A stretch of 64,000 bases of DNA from Triatoma infestans (lineage: Eukaryota > Arthropoda > Insecta > Hemiptera > Reduviidae), in NCBI GenBank assembly GCA_011037195.1, contig JAAEAF010000370.1, positions 62,001-126,000 of the forward strand, given 5' to 3'. The stretch's first letter is position 1. Every line of letters begins with the position of its first letter. Shown one piece after another: positions 44,100-56,315 of this stretch. The position numbers were made by a program, and so were the translations under genes. Under the pieces are notes generated by a model. The model saw nothing but the letters and a program-made list of their open reading frames with translations, did no database searches and had not been told where the DNA came from.

Positions 44100-44244
44100 T
44101 GGGACCGTGGCCTCTCGATAGAATTCTAGGGCCGCACTGTGCGTTCAATGTTTCGATATTCATGTGTCCTGCACTTCACATGATGACGCCCAGTTTGTTG
44201 CGTCTTTCATCGACTCACGAGCCGAGTGATCCGCCGCTCAGGGT
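44100..44244 (-). rRNA. 5.8S rRNA pseudogene
   Basis: The minus strand follows metazoan 5.8S rRNA from ACCCTGAGCGG and GGATCACTCGGCTCGTGAG through GTCGATGAA-GACGCA, GCGTCATCATGTGAA, TGCAGGACACATGAA and TTGAACGCA to GCGGCCC. About 145 bp, close to full length. Several changes at highly conserved sites (for example GAAAGACGC for GAAGAACGC) and the absence of recognisable 28S or 18S beside it mark it as a dispersed pseudogene. The AT-rich 44245-44400 could be an ITS1 remnant. Confidence 0.85.
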
Positions 44245-44803
44245 AATAAGACAATTTTTAATTTTAACTTTTCGATATTTTGATAATATCAACGTACCAA
44301 TTAAGGCACATTAACATTAATAACGCCTAATTGTAATCCAATTTAGCCGCATATGTTAATTGCTAAGAACTAACATAACGGTAAGCTGTGCGTAGAACTG
44401 AAGGAATACGTTAAACAAAGCTGCAAACGTGGCAAGCACAGCAGCACTAGCCACTCACTTTATTTAACTCCGACCAACTCTACTCATATATAAGTATCTG
44501 CAGAATCTTACCATGTATATATTGAAAATTTTATGTTTGGGGAATTTTGATTAAATTATTTATTTATTTTATACTGTTAGTTTACATAGAAAACATTACA
44601 GTAGAGTTGGTTTGGACTGAAATACAATCATTTAATATTGAAATAAAATTCAAAATTATAGAAATAGAAACGAAATAAAAGTATGCCAAACTAGGAGGTC
44701 CAATAAAATTTGATAAAAAACAGATTTAAGTATACATAAGTTATATGAAGGGAAGATATATATTGATAAAGAAAATGAAACAGAAAATTATTATTTTATT
44801 GTT
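44245..44803. other. nothing else recognised
   Basis: AT-rich, between the 5.8S pseudogene and the next LINE. Perhaps an rDNA spacer remnant at its start. Confidence 0.4.
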
Positions 44804-44815
44804 ACTTATTTTGTT

Positions 44816-47361
44816 TTGCGCGAGAATCCACAGAATCCTAGCAAGGGAAGGTACTGCGGACAGAGTAGGGTTCCTGAAGAAAGATGACGGAACCTACACT
44901 AACTCGATAGAGGAGTCGCTGGAGCTGCTTATGAGCACACATTTTCCACGGTCCTCTTATGGAGGGGCCCCTCTTGAGGTTGAGGGGCTGAGAAGGCCTG
45001 GTCGGGCGGACTGGAAAATTGCGAATTACGTCATACAGCCGAACAGGCCAAGATGGGCGATTGGAAGGTTCAAACCCTTTAAAGCATCAGGCGTGGATGG
45101 GATTTACTCCGTCTTCCTGCAGAAGGCGGTGGAGGTATTGACACCACACCTATGTAGGATCTTCAGAGGCTGTTTGGCCTGGGGATTCATACCGAGGGAA
45201 TGGCAACATGTGAAGGTCGTGTTCCTCCCGAAATTAGGGAGGACGGTAGATCAAACGCCAAAGCCGTTTAGGCCAATAAGCCTGTACTCCTTTCTGTTGA
45301 AGGCGATGGAGAGGATGATTGATAGGTTTATAAGAGACAAGATGTTGAGGATAAATCCTCTTAATAATCGCCAATATGCCTATCAGGCAGGGAATCCGTA
45401 GACTTAGCGCTGGATGACCGAAATAGGCTACTCCAAAAGTCGCTTGATGACAAGGAAATTGCGGTAGTCACCTTTTTGGATATTGAGGGCGCCTTTAATA
45501 ATGTGTCCTCAGAGTCTCTTGTCGGTGCACTGATGAGGAGGGGCACGCTCCCTACGATCGGTCAGTGGATAAGGGCTAGTCTATTGGGAAGGACTAATAT
45601 AGCCACCATAGATAACTCATCTCTTGTGGCCGGGGTGAGTAGAGGCTGTCCGCAGGGAGGCGTTTTGTCGCCATTGCTATGGACGTCATTAGCCGATGAC
45701 ATCCTGACCAAATTAACCGCGGAAGGCTTTCATAGCCTTGGTTTTGCGGACGATCTGGCAATCGTGGTGAGGGGGCGGTTCGTGGTAACTGTCTCGGAGC
45801 GCACTCAGGGGGGGCTCAATATTGTGAACAAATGGTGCAGAGCGGAGGGTCTCTCCATCAATCCCCACAAAACTCAAGTGGTTCCTTTTACGAGGAAGAG
45901 AAATTTACAAGGCGTACAACAGCCAATACTCGGAGGGGTTGTGATCCCCTTTGCCATGGAGGCCAAATATTTAGGAGTCATATTTGACCGAAGGCTGACA
46001 TGGAACTGCATCTTAACATCACCGCACACAAAGCCAAAATCGCCATGGGTAGGTGCAGGAGGCTATGCGGTAAAAGTTGGGGGTTAAGCCCGAGGATGGC
46101 CCTGTGGATTTACACCTGTGTGGTGAGACCAATGGTAACCCACGGGGCGGTGGTCTGGTAGACAAGGACCTTGCACATAGGGGTCGGGAGCACTCGGAAG
46201 TGTTCAAAGGCTGGCTTGCCTGAGTACGACGGGTGCTATGATGACTACCCCCACTGCGGCCTTGGAGGCCTGTTAAATCTTCCATCACTCCCATTTACGT
46301 CCAAGGCGTTGCAAGAGCAGTTGTGGCACGACCACATCAGGGACAAGCTCCCATTTATCCCAGGCATACTGGGAATTACCAAGACCTATGGGAGGAGCTG
46401 AAGGCGGACCCGATTTTGGGTCTGCCTACGGACATAATGACTCCTAGGTATGACTTCCAAAAACCCTGTCTTGATATTAGACAGAGGGGCATGGAAGAAC
46501 GGGCCGCCAATCACAGGCAAATCTATGTAGTACACGGACGGGTCCAAGATGGAAGATGGAGTAGGAGCCGGCGTGTACGGGGCTCATCCGAGATGTAATA
46601 TCTCGGTGAGCCTGGGAAGGCTAGCTACGGTCTTTCAGGCGGAGCTAGTCGCGATTATTATCTGCGCCGCCGAAATAAGAAGACGGGGAGTGTATAACTC
46701 CAGAGTCGTCATTTATTCGGATAGCCAGGCTGCTCTGCGGGCAATTGACTCGTGGGAGATCAGCTCAAGGCTGGTGTGGGACTGCCTAGGTGCACTCACG
46801 GAAATTAGTAGCCATAATAAGGTCTTCCTGGTTTGGGTACCTGGGCACTCGGGTTATAGAGGCAATGAGGAGGCGGACCGCCTGGCCCGGGAGGGTTCAA
46901 TGAGAGCACTTGTCGGGCCGGAGCCGTTCTGTGGTGTCTCAAGATGCCTCAGGAGTGCATCCATTAAGCTATGGATGCAGGACCGATCAAGGGAATGGTG
47001 GGTCAAAACTCCAGGTCAGAGGCAGGCGAAAAAGTTTATCTATAGCCACTCGCTCAAGCTAACTGCGGAATTACTCCAATTAGGCCGGGCGGCCATAAGG
47101 ATAGCAGTTGGCGTAATCACTGACCATTGTAGATTAAATAAGCACATGCATCGCATGGGCCTGGCAACGGATAGCCTGTGTAGGTTTTGTCAGGAGGAAG
47201 AGGAGACGGCACTGCACGTGGTATGTCAGTGCGAGGGGCTGGTCTGGCTAAGGTACCGCCTCTTTGGTAAAGAGAAGCTGGTGCCAACAAGCCTCAGCCA
47301 GGGCCCTCTCTCGGACCTATTAAGTCTTTTAAGGCAAGCAGGACTCGAGAGGGTGCTCTGA
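44816..47361 (+). pseudogene. LINE 2 ORF2: RT and RNase H, broken
   Basis: Begins in the N-terminal part of RT (REGTADRVGFLKKDDGTY). Then FKASGVDGIYSVFLQKA, VVFLPKLGR, FRPISLYSFLLKAMERM; motif A TFLDIEGAFNNVS (45476); RGCPQGGVLSPLLW; GFADDLAIVV. RNase H follows at 46540-46900 (ATVFQAELVAI, IYSDSQAAL, WVPGHSGYRGNEEADRLA), then the knuckle CRFCQEEEETALHVVCQC, ending at 47361. At least two frameshifts (45.4 and 46.0-46.5 kb) and stops such as TAG near 46160 inactivate it. Confidence 0.88.
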
Positions 47362-47537
47362 TGGCAGGTGCTCTGATTGACCACCTGGGAGCCCCCCCCC
47401 AATTCCACATTCCGGTTAAGGACAGGACAGGATAGGGGGAGGGTCTCCAACTAGGGGGGGTGCCACAATAGATCCTTAGGGTGTCGCGGTGGCGTAGGCT
47501 GAAGAGCCAATTCCCCCGTTAGAATCTAATCTAATCT
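44816..47537 (+). mobile_element. RNase H LINE 2, 5' truncated
   Basis: 2.72 kb, flanked by the 12-bp target duplication ACTTATTTTGTT (44804-44815 and 47538-47549). The 3' untranslated part is GC-rich and ends in TCTAATCTAATCTA, a pentamer tail (TAATC)n. It is the same general type as the LINE inside BEL but opposite in orientation, and the tail differs, so it is a different family. GC content is far above its surroundings. Confidence 0.93.
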
Positions 47538-47549
47538 ACTTATTTTGTT

Positions 47550-47849
47550 ATTATAACGTCAATACTTTAACTTTGATCTGACACAACTGAAATAAAAATT
47601 ACTAGACTTTACGAAAAATATCTCGCTAAACACAATGAGATAACTTACATTTATGTTAATTAAACAAAGTGAATCAAAGTTTAACAAAATCTCTAATAAA
47701 ATTCAACACCTTATTTAATTGAAAAATATTTTGCGGATTTAACAACAATATAACATTACTATCAGTAATTTTACATAATATTTTCTTCTTGGTAACATGT
47801 AAAACGGGCACTCAAAAAGTATATGAGAAAGACTTTCTATTGTATTGCA
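47550..47849. other. nothing recognised
   Basis: AT-rich spacer. Confidence 0.4.
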
Positions 47850-48425
47850 ATGAACTTTTATTTAAGGGCACTTTTGTGGAAGGGGTGGGGTCACGTTTTC
47901 CTCTAAAGTGCTATTTCGTTTATATACAATTCTGTCATCTAACTAATATTAATTAGAATTAAATATTTTGTTGAAATTCCGAGTTTGAAAAAATCCGATG
48001 ACCGGAAATGCGTTTTTACTGAAATATATTTTTCAGTTTTCTGGTATTTTCTCTAAAACGACTCCAACAAGTTTCTTTAAACTAGACATGTGAACTACAC
48101 ATATAAAGAGCTACAACTTTTATATGAAACGTTTCTCCTGGTAAAGTCATTTAAGGGGGTTTTGGGGGAGGTGTGGGGTTATGTTTTTCTCTAATGCTGT
48201 CATAGTTGATTATACAATTCTACCATCCAAACAAAATTAATTAGAAATAAATAGCTAAAATTCCGAGTTCAGGAAAATTAGTAAACCGGAAGTGCGCTTT
48301 TACTCAACAATTTTTTTCAGTTTTTGCTATTTCTTCCATAATAGCACAGACGAATTTCATTAAATTTGGTGTACTAACTATAAAATTTATCAATCACAAT
48401 TTTGAAATCTGGACTAAGAGAAAGT
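47850..48425 (+). repeat. TIR-family element, 5'-truncated copy
   Basis: Starts within a subunit ('ttatttaagggcacttttg') and runs through about two units to the right end GGACTAAGAGAAAGT at 48411-48425. Confidence 0.65.
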
Positions 48426-48844
48426 TGTGTGAGTGTATCACAACAGATTTTTTTTTTTTACACAATTGTTTTAAACTATTGAAATTAAAATTTTTTTTTT
48501 TTTTTTGGTCAGATTATTTTGATAGTGGCTGCATTTAAAAAAAAAGTAAAAACAATTTCAAATAAAACACCGGCACTGTTTCACAGCATAAAAACAATCT
48601 GAAACACACACACGACTTTCTCTTACACCTATTAGTACAGTTATATATGAAATGAGAAATTTCTTTAAATTTCCAATTTCGCTCATGTATCCTGACATAA
48701 TATAGAGGCGATGGGGGAAAAGTCCAACAGAGGCAGGTAGAGAATAGTTACATTGCAGAGAGCAAATAATCAAACAATTGAATTTTAACGTCTCAGATTC
48801 CTCAGAACCACCCAAAAATAATTTTTTCAGAAAAATGTATCAAA
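48426..48844. other. nothing recognised
   Basis: Low-complexity T and A runs. No coding signal. Confidence 0.35.
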
Positions 48845-48975
48845 TAATCTGTTTTTGCCAAGAAGCACGCCAAGTTTAAAGAAAACTGTTGTAACCATTT
48901 TTGAGAAAATTCTAAATATCTGATTTGTAAAATCGCACTTCCAGTAAACCAATTTTCTTCAAATTTGGAATTCTA
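48845..48975 (-). repeat. TIR-family element, reversed fragment
   Basis: Reverse complement of the family's 'aaaccggaagtgc ... ctcaaaaatggctccaacg' block. It overlaps the end of the gag-like remnant, so its boundary is uncertain. Confidence 0.5.
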
Positions 48976-49426
48976 CCAATGCTTCTAAATATGTATCTAT
49001 TGCACTCTTTCTCAAAGGACTCGATCCAACCCGAAGCTTCTTGTTTGCCATTAAATTTAGGTAACAAAAATTTTTGTTCAACCTCAGTTAAACTAATTTC
49101 AGTTATAGCTGAAATACGACTTTCTAATTCTTTAATGCGATTTATTAGAAATATTTCATTATTATGCTCACCTACAGTTATATCTTGCAATTTTACGAAA
49201 GCCTTCAACTTTTGTAATAGATTTCATTCCATTCGTAATAGTCATAGCCCAACAACTCCTCATGCATCTTTATATCTTTAATTGGGTCAGGTATAACAAA
49301 CCATTCGCATTTATTTATAGATATTGCAGCTAGTTCAAATTTATCTTCACCTCTCCTGACAATATGTACATGTAACTTCTGTTTAGCCATCACTAATGGA
49401 CTTTTATTCAATTTATAATTCAGCAA
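48960..49426 (-). pseudogene. gag-like remnant
   Basis: The minus strand codes LNYKLNKSPLVMAKQKLHV, ..., a helix with HNNEIFLINRIKELESRIS, then FLLPKFNGKQEASGWIESF and EKECNRY. The pattern 'LPKFNGK--A--WI--FE-EC-RY' resembles the start of Gag in Ty3/gypsy-type elements and gag-derived host genes. One frameshift near 49205. No protease or RT follows, so only this piece survives. Confidence 0.45.
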
Positions 49427-49459
49427 CCTGGGTAGACTTTAAACGATTCTTTCACTATA

Positions 49460-50004
49460 GGAATGTCCACACTGGTGCAACTTTCCTTTCAACAGAGCAT
49501 GCGTCGTAGCGCACGGTGTGATGAATGAAAGGCATGCGTTATTGCATGCCTCATTGAAGATGAATAGGCATTTGTTTTTATAACGCAACCAATAGCGCAC
49601 GTAAATCCAACTACTTGGATTTTCGTTCAACATTCTATGCGTCTTTTTAATCTCGCTCGTGTTGTGTGATTATTTTATAGGTTATATATTATATTATAAA
49701 TTTTAAATATTTTTTAATTATTATTATAATAATAATTTTATTATTAAAAAATTATTATTATTTATATAATTTATAAATTATATAATTTTATTTATATTAT
49801 TATTATTTTTTTATTTATTTTTAATATTTATAATAATTATTATTTTAATAATAATTTTATTATTAAACTGATAGTAATTAAACTATTATTATTAATTAAT
49901 AATATCTCCGACATGTCTAAAAATGAAGAGACACTTGATTTCATAGAGGATTACCGCCAACAAACAGTTTTATGGAACATAAATTCAAAATTATACACCA
50001 ACAA
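49460..50004 (+). mobile_element. MADF-type DNA transposon, copy 1 (left part)
   Basis: Begins with the terminal motif GAATGTCCACACTGGTGC, followed by about 250 bp of very AT-rich sequence. Then comes ATG 49913 of a short frame (MSKNEETLDFIEDYRQQ...). It is about 95% identical by eye to copy 2 (56921 onward) and breaks off at 50004, where the LINE 3' end begins. The encoded FIEDYRQQTVLWN pattern is the start of a MADF (SANT-like) domain, found in the DNA-binding helper protein of PIF/Harbinger transposons among others. Confidence 0.65.
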
Positions 50005-50548
50005 TCATTTATATAATTTTTTTTTTTCGACTGCCATGGTCATAAGCGCCACCTTAATTGTCTTCCTTCACGATCTATGGCCACTCAAGCCGGGATGGCA
50101 CATATTAATCTATGTGGCTTCCACACACTACACCTTGTCTAGCAAGGTAGGGTGGAGCTCTAGATTTTCGAATGCTTTTCCACACATCCCCTCTTATATC
50201 ATCAAGCTAGTCGACGAGGGGGAGTGTGGAATATTGTTTGTGCCATCCCTTGACTACTAAAACTAGATTTGTAGATTTGGGCAAAACCAAAGCACTTTTA
50301 AACTATGAATTGCATTATACACATATTATAACATAAATAATAAATTTATTATGTAACCGATCCTAAGGAGGCTATTTTTAACACAAACTAATTGAGTGGT
50401 GCAGTACTTTTAACAAATTTTCCTGCACCTCTCTAATGGACTAATCCTAAAATGAACTAAACCTAATGGGGTTGAAATACTTTTATAAAAATTTCTTTCA
50501 ACCCCTAGATAAAAGCCTAATCTAAACATTCATACTTACATTCTCGCC

Positions 50549-50660
50549 AATAAATACATACACTATACAACATTCATGCTAATAAATACATTCAAACTAA
50601 TAAATACATTCACGCCAATAAATACATTCATGCTGATAAATACATTCAGACTGAACATTC
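50549..50660 (-). repeat. 18-bp tandem repeat in the LINE 3' UTR
   Basis: Five to six copies of AATAAATACATTCA plus four variable bases. The minus strand reads as a repeating hexapeptide (VFISMN, VFIGVN, VFISLN), but this is outside ORF2 and is taken as chance. Several overlapping TTTATT elements result. Confidence 0.8.
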
Positions 50661-50771
50661 TCACAAGGGGAAAGTACTCAATATTCCTTTCCCCTTTAAA
50701 ATAATAAACTAACCTAATTGGGTGAAGTACTCGATATTCCTTCACCCAGTGTACTTAACCTAACTACTTTC

Positions 50772-53700
50772 CTAAGTTTTGCTATATAGATTTATTTCTT
50801 TCAAATATAAAAATAGCCTCCTTATATAAGGAGAACCCTCTTGAAGAATAGCGCGTTTGTCATGAGGCAGGCCTGCTCTTTCTCTCTGAGTACGCAGAGC
50901 CTGACACCCTTCCAATATGTGCGCCACCGTTAACCTTGCTTGGCAACGAGGGCACCTCGGTCTTCCTTCACCAGCAAGGAGGTGCCCGTGTGTCACACGT
51001 GAATGACCAATCCTTAACCTCGTCAATATCACTGATTGATGCCGCGGGTAATTCTCGATTGCAGCGTTTCGCACACATGGCTTAATTTCTTTCAATTTTT
51101 CGTTTGCTCGGTCCCATTGAATTTGCCATTTTTTATTTATGAGATTTTTCATATAAATTTGTAAATCAGTAGGACGTACAGGTGTGACATCATCAGTACA
51201 TGTAGAGGCAGCTGTTTGGCCGCCTCGTCCGCCTTTTCGTTACCGGACACACCAATGTGGCCCGGCACCCAGGCAAACGTCACCCTTTGACCATGTGCGC
51301 TTAGCTGAAGCAATGAATTGTAAATCTTTATGACCATTGGATCTGTCGAGAATTTATCCCGGAGAGCCGTTATTGCACTTAAGGAGTCCGTTAATACTAA
51401 TGCCTTTTGATAGTTCCTATCCAGAATTAACTTTAGGGCCTGGAAAATCGCATATACCTCTGCTGTGTACACAGATGCATATCGAGGGAGGGTCCAAGTA
51501 AGGGTAACTCCCTCCGTGTACACGGCACTGCCTACGCCGTCGTCTATCTTCGACCCGTCTGTGAAGACAGGCCGGAAATCGTAATAGAAGTTTAAAAGTT
51601 CTAATAACTTTTGTCTATAGACGACAGGTGGTGTTTGTTCTTTTTTGTATACTGCCAGGTCCATGCGAACGCTTACGGAGGGTAGAGACCAAGGAGGAGA
51701 AGGTGCAAAGCCCCAAATCACCACCCGGCCAAATTCTATTCCCTCCGCTTCTAATAATTCCTTAGCTCGGACCCCGAGGGGTCGCTCCGCGAGCGTTGTT
51801 GACGGAACTCTTCATCATGTGGTCTCCCGAATATGATGGAAAATAAGGTATGAAACCGCTTCCCCCATATTCCGGCGCTGTAGGTCAGGGTGAGCTGTTC
51901 TCTTCTTAACTGAGGAGGCAACATCCCCGACTCTACATAGAGGCTCTCTAAAGGACTGGTTCGGAAGGCGCCTGTGAACATTCTAATTCCTTCATTATAA
52001 ATTCTGTCCAATAATCTCCGGCGTGACTTACGCGCAGAACTATAGATTGGGGCTCCATATTCTAGTTTCGAGCGGGTAAGTGTGATGAAAATTCGTTTTA
52101 AGATTTCCCGCTCTGCCCCCCATTTATAACTTCCAAGGAATTTCAAGATGTCGAGGGTTCTCCTTGCTTTTTTACAGATATAATCTATGTGATCTTGCCA
52201 GGTTAACTTAGTATCGAATATGAGGCCTAGGAAACGGACACTTTCCTTGTATTGGATTGGTATGTCATTTAAATATAATGTTGGTGGTGTGTGTTCATAT
52301 CGCAATTCTACAAAAATGTAGGCACACCGTTTTAGTTTCAGAAAATTTAAAACCGTTCCTTGCGGCCTCCTCAGCCACTCTATCTATTGCCCGCTGAAGG
52401 GTTTCCCCCACCTCGCCTAAGTCGCTTCCTGATAAGTAAATGGCGAGGTCGTCTACGTATACAGATACTTTTAGGGGGTCACCTATAACTTCGGCTAAGC
52501 AATTGACCGCCATCGTGAACAGTGTCACACTCAGTACCGACCCCTGTGGTATTCCATTTTCCAGAATATGTGGGTCCGAAAAGACCGACCCCAGGCGCAC
52601 TCGGAACCTTCGTGACTCTAGAAAGCCACGGAGGAACCTCAGCAAATTACCACCCAACCCCCACTCGTGACACTTCCGCAGAATCGCATATCTCCACGTC
52701 GTGTCATAAGCCTTCTCAAGGTCAAAGAACACGGCCAGCACGTGATCCCTACGCATAAATGCGTTTTGCATATAGACCTCGAGGTGGCCAGCTTGATCCA
52801 ACGTGAACGATATCTGCGAAATCCCGCTTGATACTGGCTGTAAAGTCCTCTACTTTCTAATACATATACTAATCTATAATTGATTATAGATTCGAGGACC
52901 TTACTCAAGCAAGTGGTCAACGAGATGGGTCTGTAACTGGAGGGATCACTGGGGTCTTTTCCTTCTTTAGGGATCGGTATAATAATCGCCTCCCGCCAAC
53001 CATCTGGGTATTGGCCGGTCTCCCATATGCTATTGTATAATCTGAGAAGTCCTTCCTTCCCATTTGCATTTATATTTCTTATCATAGCATATGGGATCCC
53101 ATCCACCCCTGGCGAAGAATCATTGCATTTCTTTAGAGCATTTTCTAATTCCTGCATGGTCAGCGGTTCGTTATAGGCTTCTTCGATGGCATTATCAAAA
53201 TCCAGTGGCTGTTGCTCCACGTTATCTTTTCGCCGGAGGAATTCGGCCGAGTAGCCTTGTGAGCTGGACACTCGCTCATAGTGTCTGGCAAAGGCTCAGC
53301 CACCTCTCTCGGCTCGGTAACGACGATATCATTAATTTGTAGAGCTGGTATCGACGGGGTTTTGCGTCCACCAGAGAGGGCTCTTATCTTATTCCACACC
53401 TCCTTTAGCGTCGATGACGTAGAGATCTTTGACACGTAGGAGGTGAGGGTTGCCTTTTTTGCTTCTTTAATTATTCGCCTCTCCCTGGCTCTCAGTTTTT
53501 TAAAATGAATTAAATTTTCCTCCGTCGGTACCATTTAAATCTATTTAGAGCCTGCTTTTTTGCACCATTGGCTGCTCTGCATTCTGGAGTCCACCAGGGG
53601 ACGGGTGGTCTTAGAACTCTACCGCCTACCCGCGGTATAGTATCACCAGCTGCAAGCATTAACGCCTTCGTGAACGAATTTGTATCGAGGGTGAAATCCC

Positions 53701-54451
53701 CTGTAAGAGTTGGTGCCACCACTCTGTCGGCGTAAGCAGGCCAGTTTGCCCTTTTGATGTCGTATCTCCTGGGTAGTACGAATTCTGACTTGGAGATGGA
53801 GCTCGATACTAAGATAGGGTAATGGTCACTGTGATAAAGTGCGTTTAATGTGGTCCATTCTAAGCGAACTGCAATGGTGGGTGTTGCAATACTCAGGTCA
53901 ATCGCACTGAAACTTCCTGAGTGTGCATTAAAGTGAGTTGCTTCACCACTGTTGAGGAGCATCATGTTAGCATTGTCCATAATCTCCTCAAGAGTTCTGC
54001 CTCGCGCATCAGTTCTGACTGACCCCCACCAGGTGTTGTGACAGTTGAAGTCTCCCATCAACAACAACGGGGCAGGGAGTTGCAAAAGCAGATTCTCCAG
54101 GTCACCTCTCCGCCAGGATATATCTGGTAGGTAAATACTAACTAATGTGACCTACAGTGGAGTAGCTAGACGCACAGCAACGGCTTGTACATTTGTTTGA
54201 AGGGGTAACCGCCTGCTGGAGATATTGTCTCGTACACAGACGGCCACACCACCGTGCGCCCTTCCACCTGGGGCAGGTTGCACCTCTTTGCTATTTGTGA
54301 CATACCCAGGGATACGAATCAGTTGCCCTGGGCGAATCTTCGTTTCTTGGAGGCACAACCCAAATGGACGGTGTTCCGTCACTATACGGCGTAACCCTTC
54401 CACGTTACACACGTAGCCCTGCATATTCCATTGAAGAATGGACTCACACAT
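50772..54451 (-). pseudogene. I-like LINE ORF2: APE endonuclease, RT, RNase H
   Basis: In order on the minus strand: ILQWNMQGY and CLQETKIRPGQ (APE start, 54440-54330); LLMGDFNCHNTWWG and YHSDHYPILV (APE end, 54060-53800); RT with CNDSSPGVDGIPYAMI, IIIPIPKEGKDP, YRPISLTTCLSKVLE, motif A VFFDLEKAYDTTW, GIPQGSVLS and YVDDLAIYL (52460-52440). RNase H: VFTDGSKIDDG, ASVYTAEVYAI, LTDSLSAI, WVPGHIGVSGNEKADEAA (51560-51220). Last, TRLRIGHSRVTHGHLL and CPRCQARLTVAHILEGC. At least six frame changes. Full domain set, no truncation. Confidence 0.9.
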
Positions 54452-54635
54452 GATGATATTTAGAAATGACCGTACCTGGCAATATCTGTCTAAAACTTAG
54501 AGAATATGAGCTATTTACATAAACATTGATCTTATTCATAGTTCTACAAATATTTATATGACTCTTCATAATATGTGTATAATGACTTTGGAACATGGAT
54601 GCTGATCTAATAATTTTTATAACCATCACTAATCA

Positions 54636-56315
54636 CTAATCAGTGGCACAGTTCTTCCGAGGCTTGCCTTTAGGCCAGCCTCTTTTCTTAATTCTGGGAA
54701 GGTGGTCGGAAATACTCCCACCTTCCGATTCAGATGCTTCAATGTCCGTCCCCAGTAGCTGCCATTGCTGCTTCGGGGAACGGGACATTTGTTCTGTGGT
54801 AGGTTTGATTGTTCCCCCCCTAACACTTACTGCGGAAGGGGGCGGCATCATCATCCTACTATTTCTTTTCCTCCTGGGGGATCGTTTTGGTGGGTTAACC
54901 ACCTTCCACTCCCCTTCGGAGGAAGTTGTTTCCTTAGGTGGGGTTAGTCCCACCTTCATTTTACTCCCACTGGTAGTGGGAGTGGTTATTGGTAGCTTTT
55001 CGGCTACCGGTGCCCTTTTAGGGGCATTTTGTTGAGGTGGTGGGATCTCTCCCACCTTTAAAATGGTTCCCCTTAGGGGGGGGAAGTACTGGGTGTTGGG
55101 ATTTCTCCCACTTTTACAATAGTTCCCCTAAAGGCTGGGGATGGGCCATTTATAGATTGTCCCCGGTTTTCTGCAGGGCCTGGAAGAAAATGTGCCACTG
55201 ACAGGGGTGCCTTCATCTTATCTGCAAAAGTTGCTTCTTTCGTTACATAGGCTTTACTTTCAACAATTGCCTTTGCCTCATGGTAGGGCAATTGTTGAAG
55301 TGTTTTCACTTTTTGTATTTCTTTTTCTTTTAACAAAATTGGGCACCCCGAGGATCTGGCGTTATGTGCCCGCCACAGTTCACGCATGTTATTGGGGGCG
55401 TGCATTCGCTTTCATGTTTAGGTTTACCGCATATGCACACCGCCTCTGGCGCCTTGCATTTCAATGAAGTGTGCCCGAACCTTTGACAATTGAAGCATCT
55501 CATTGGAGATGGGATATACGGGCGCACTTTGAGTTTATAAAATGCGGCATCTATCATCTGTGGCGGCCTAGGGCGGTCAAAGGTCAGCACAAGGGAAGCA
55601 GTGTCCACTAAGGAACCATCCTGTCTCCGCTTTATTCGCCTAACCTCGATTTCACCCTGATCGGCCAGACCCTCCTTAATATCTTCTATGTTACTATTAA
55701 GAAAGTCCCGACAGGTGATCACTCACTGAGATATATTTAGTCGCTTGTGGGGACCAACTTCTAGCTTAGCATCCATGTATTTCTGTAAATTAAGGATGGC
55801 TCTTACTTGGGAACGGTTATCCGCTTCAACGCATACAGAGCCATCATTCAGCTTTCTTATGCTTTTAGTTTTGCCCAATGTGCTCTTCAAGAACTTGTGA
55901 AGTTTGAAGGAGCATTCGTTGGAAAATGATCCTTCTTTCTTCTTTAATACAAAAAATCTTCCCCAGTTGTCTTCTTCAAAGTCAATAAATTTAAACAAAT
56001 CACTATCTTGTTGCCGCCCTTGGCTTTCTTCCTTGGCGGGGAAGAAGGGCTATATGGTTGCAGAGTAAACTGCAAACCAGATTCCGTTAATCCAGCAGTA
56101 CTGTCCAGGTCCATGCCTTGTCGATCTCCAATTTTGTCTAGTCTTATTTGGGAGTTAGAGGATTGGGATACATGGGAGGTATTTACGGAAATTTTCTGGT
56201 TGGGATTTGGAAGAGGGATAGGATGAGGGTTGTTAGGTGAAGGAATAGGATTGGAGGATTGGGAAGGAAGAAGATTGGGTGGGCTAGGCCCTAAAAAATT
56301 ATATTGATTGTCCAT
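54636..56315 (-). pseudogene. I-like LINE ORF1 (gag-like)
   Basis: The start is placed at M 56315 (MDNQYNFLGPSPPNLLP). A proline-rich N-terminus is followed, after a frameshift near 55990, by an RNA-binding region (RFFVLKKKEGSFSNECSFKLH). After an in-frame TGA at about 55723 come the gag-type zinc knuckles CFNCQRFGHTSLKC and CVNCGGH (about 55510-55340). It ends in a basic and serine-rich tail (RSPRRKRNSRMM). Nucleic-acid chaperone for the LINE RNA by analogy with I-factor ORF1. Confidence 0.82.

Noticed and set aside
48960..49426. Integrated virus sequence
   Set aside because: Only a gag-like pattern is seen, with no other viral gene; a retrotransposon or gag-derived remnant is more likely.
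50549..50660. CRISPR-like array
   Set aside because: The repeat is 18 bp with 4 variable bases, inside a LINE 3' UTR of a eukaryote; it is a minisatellite.
54643..55035. Open frame of 130 codons on the plus strand
   Set aside because: Antisense to the low-complexity tail of the I-like LINE ORF1.
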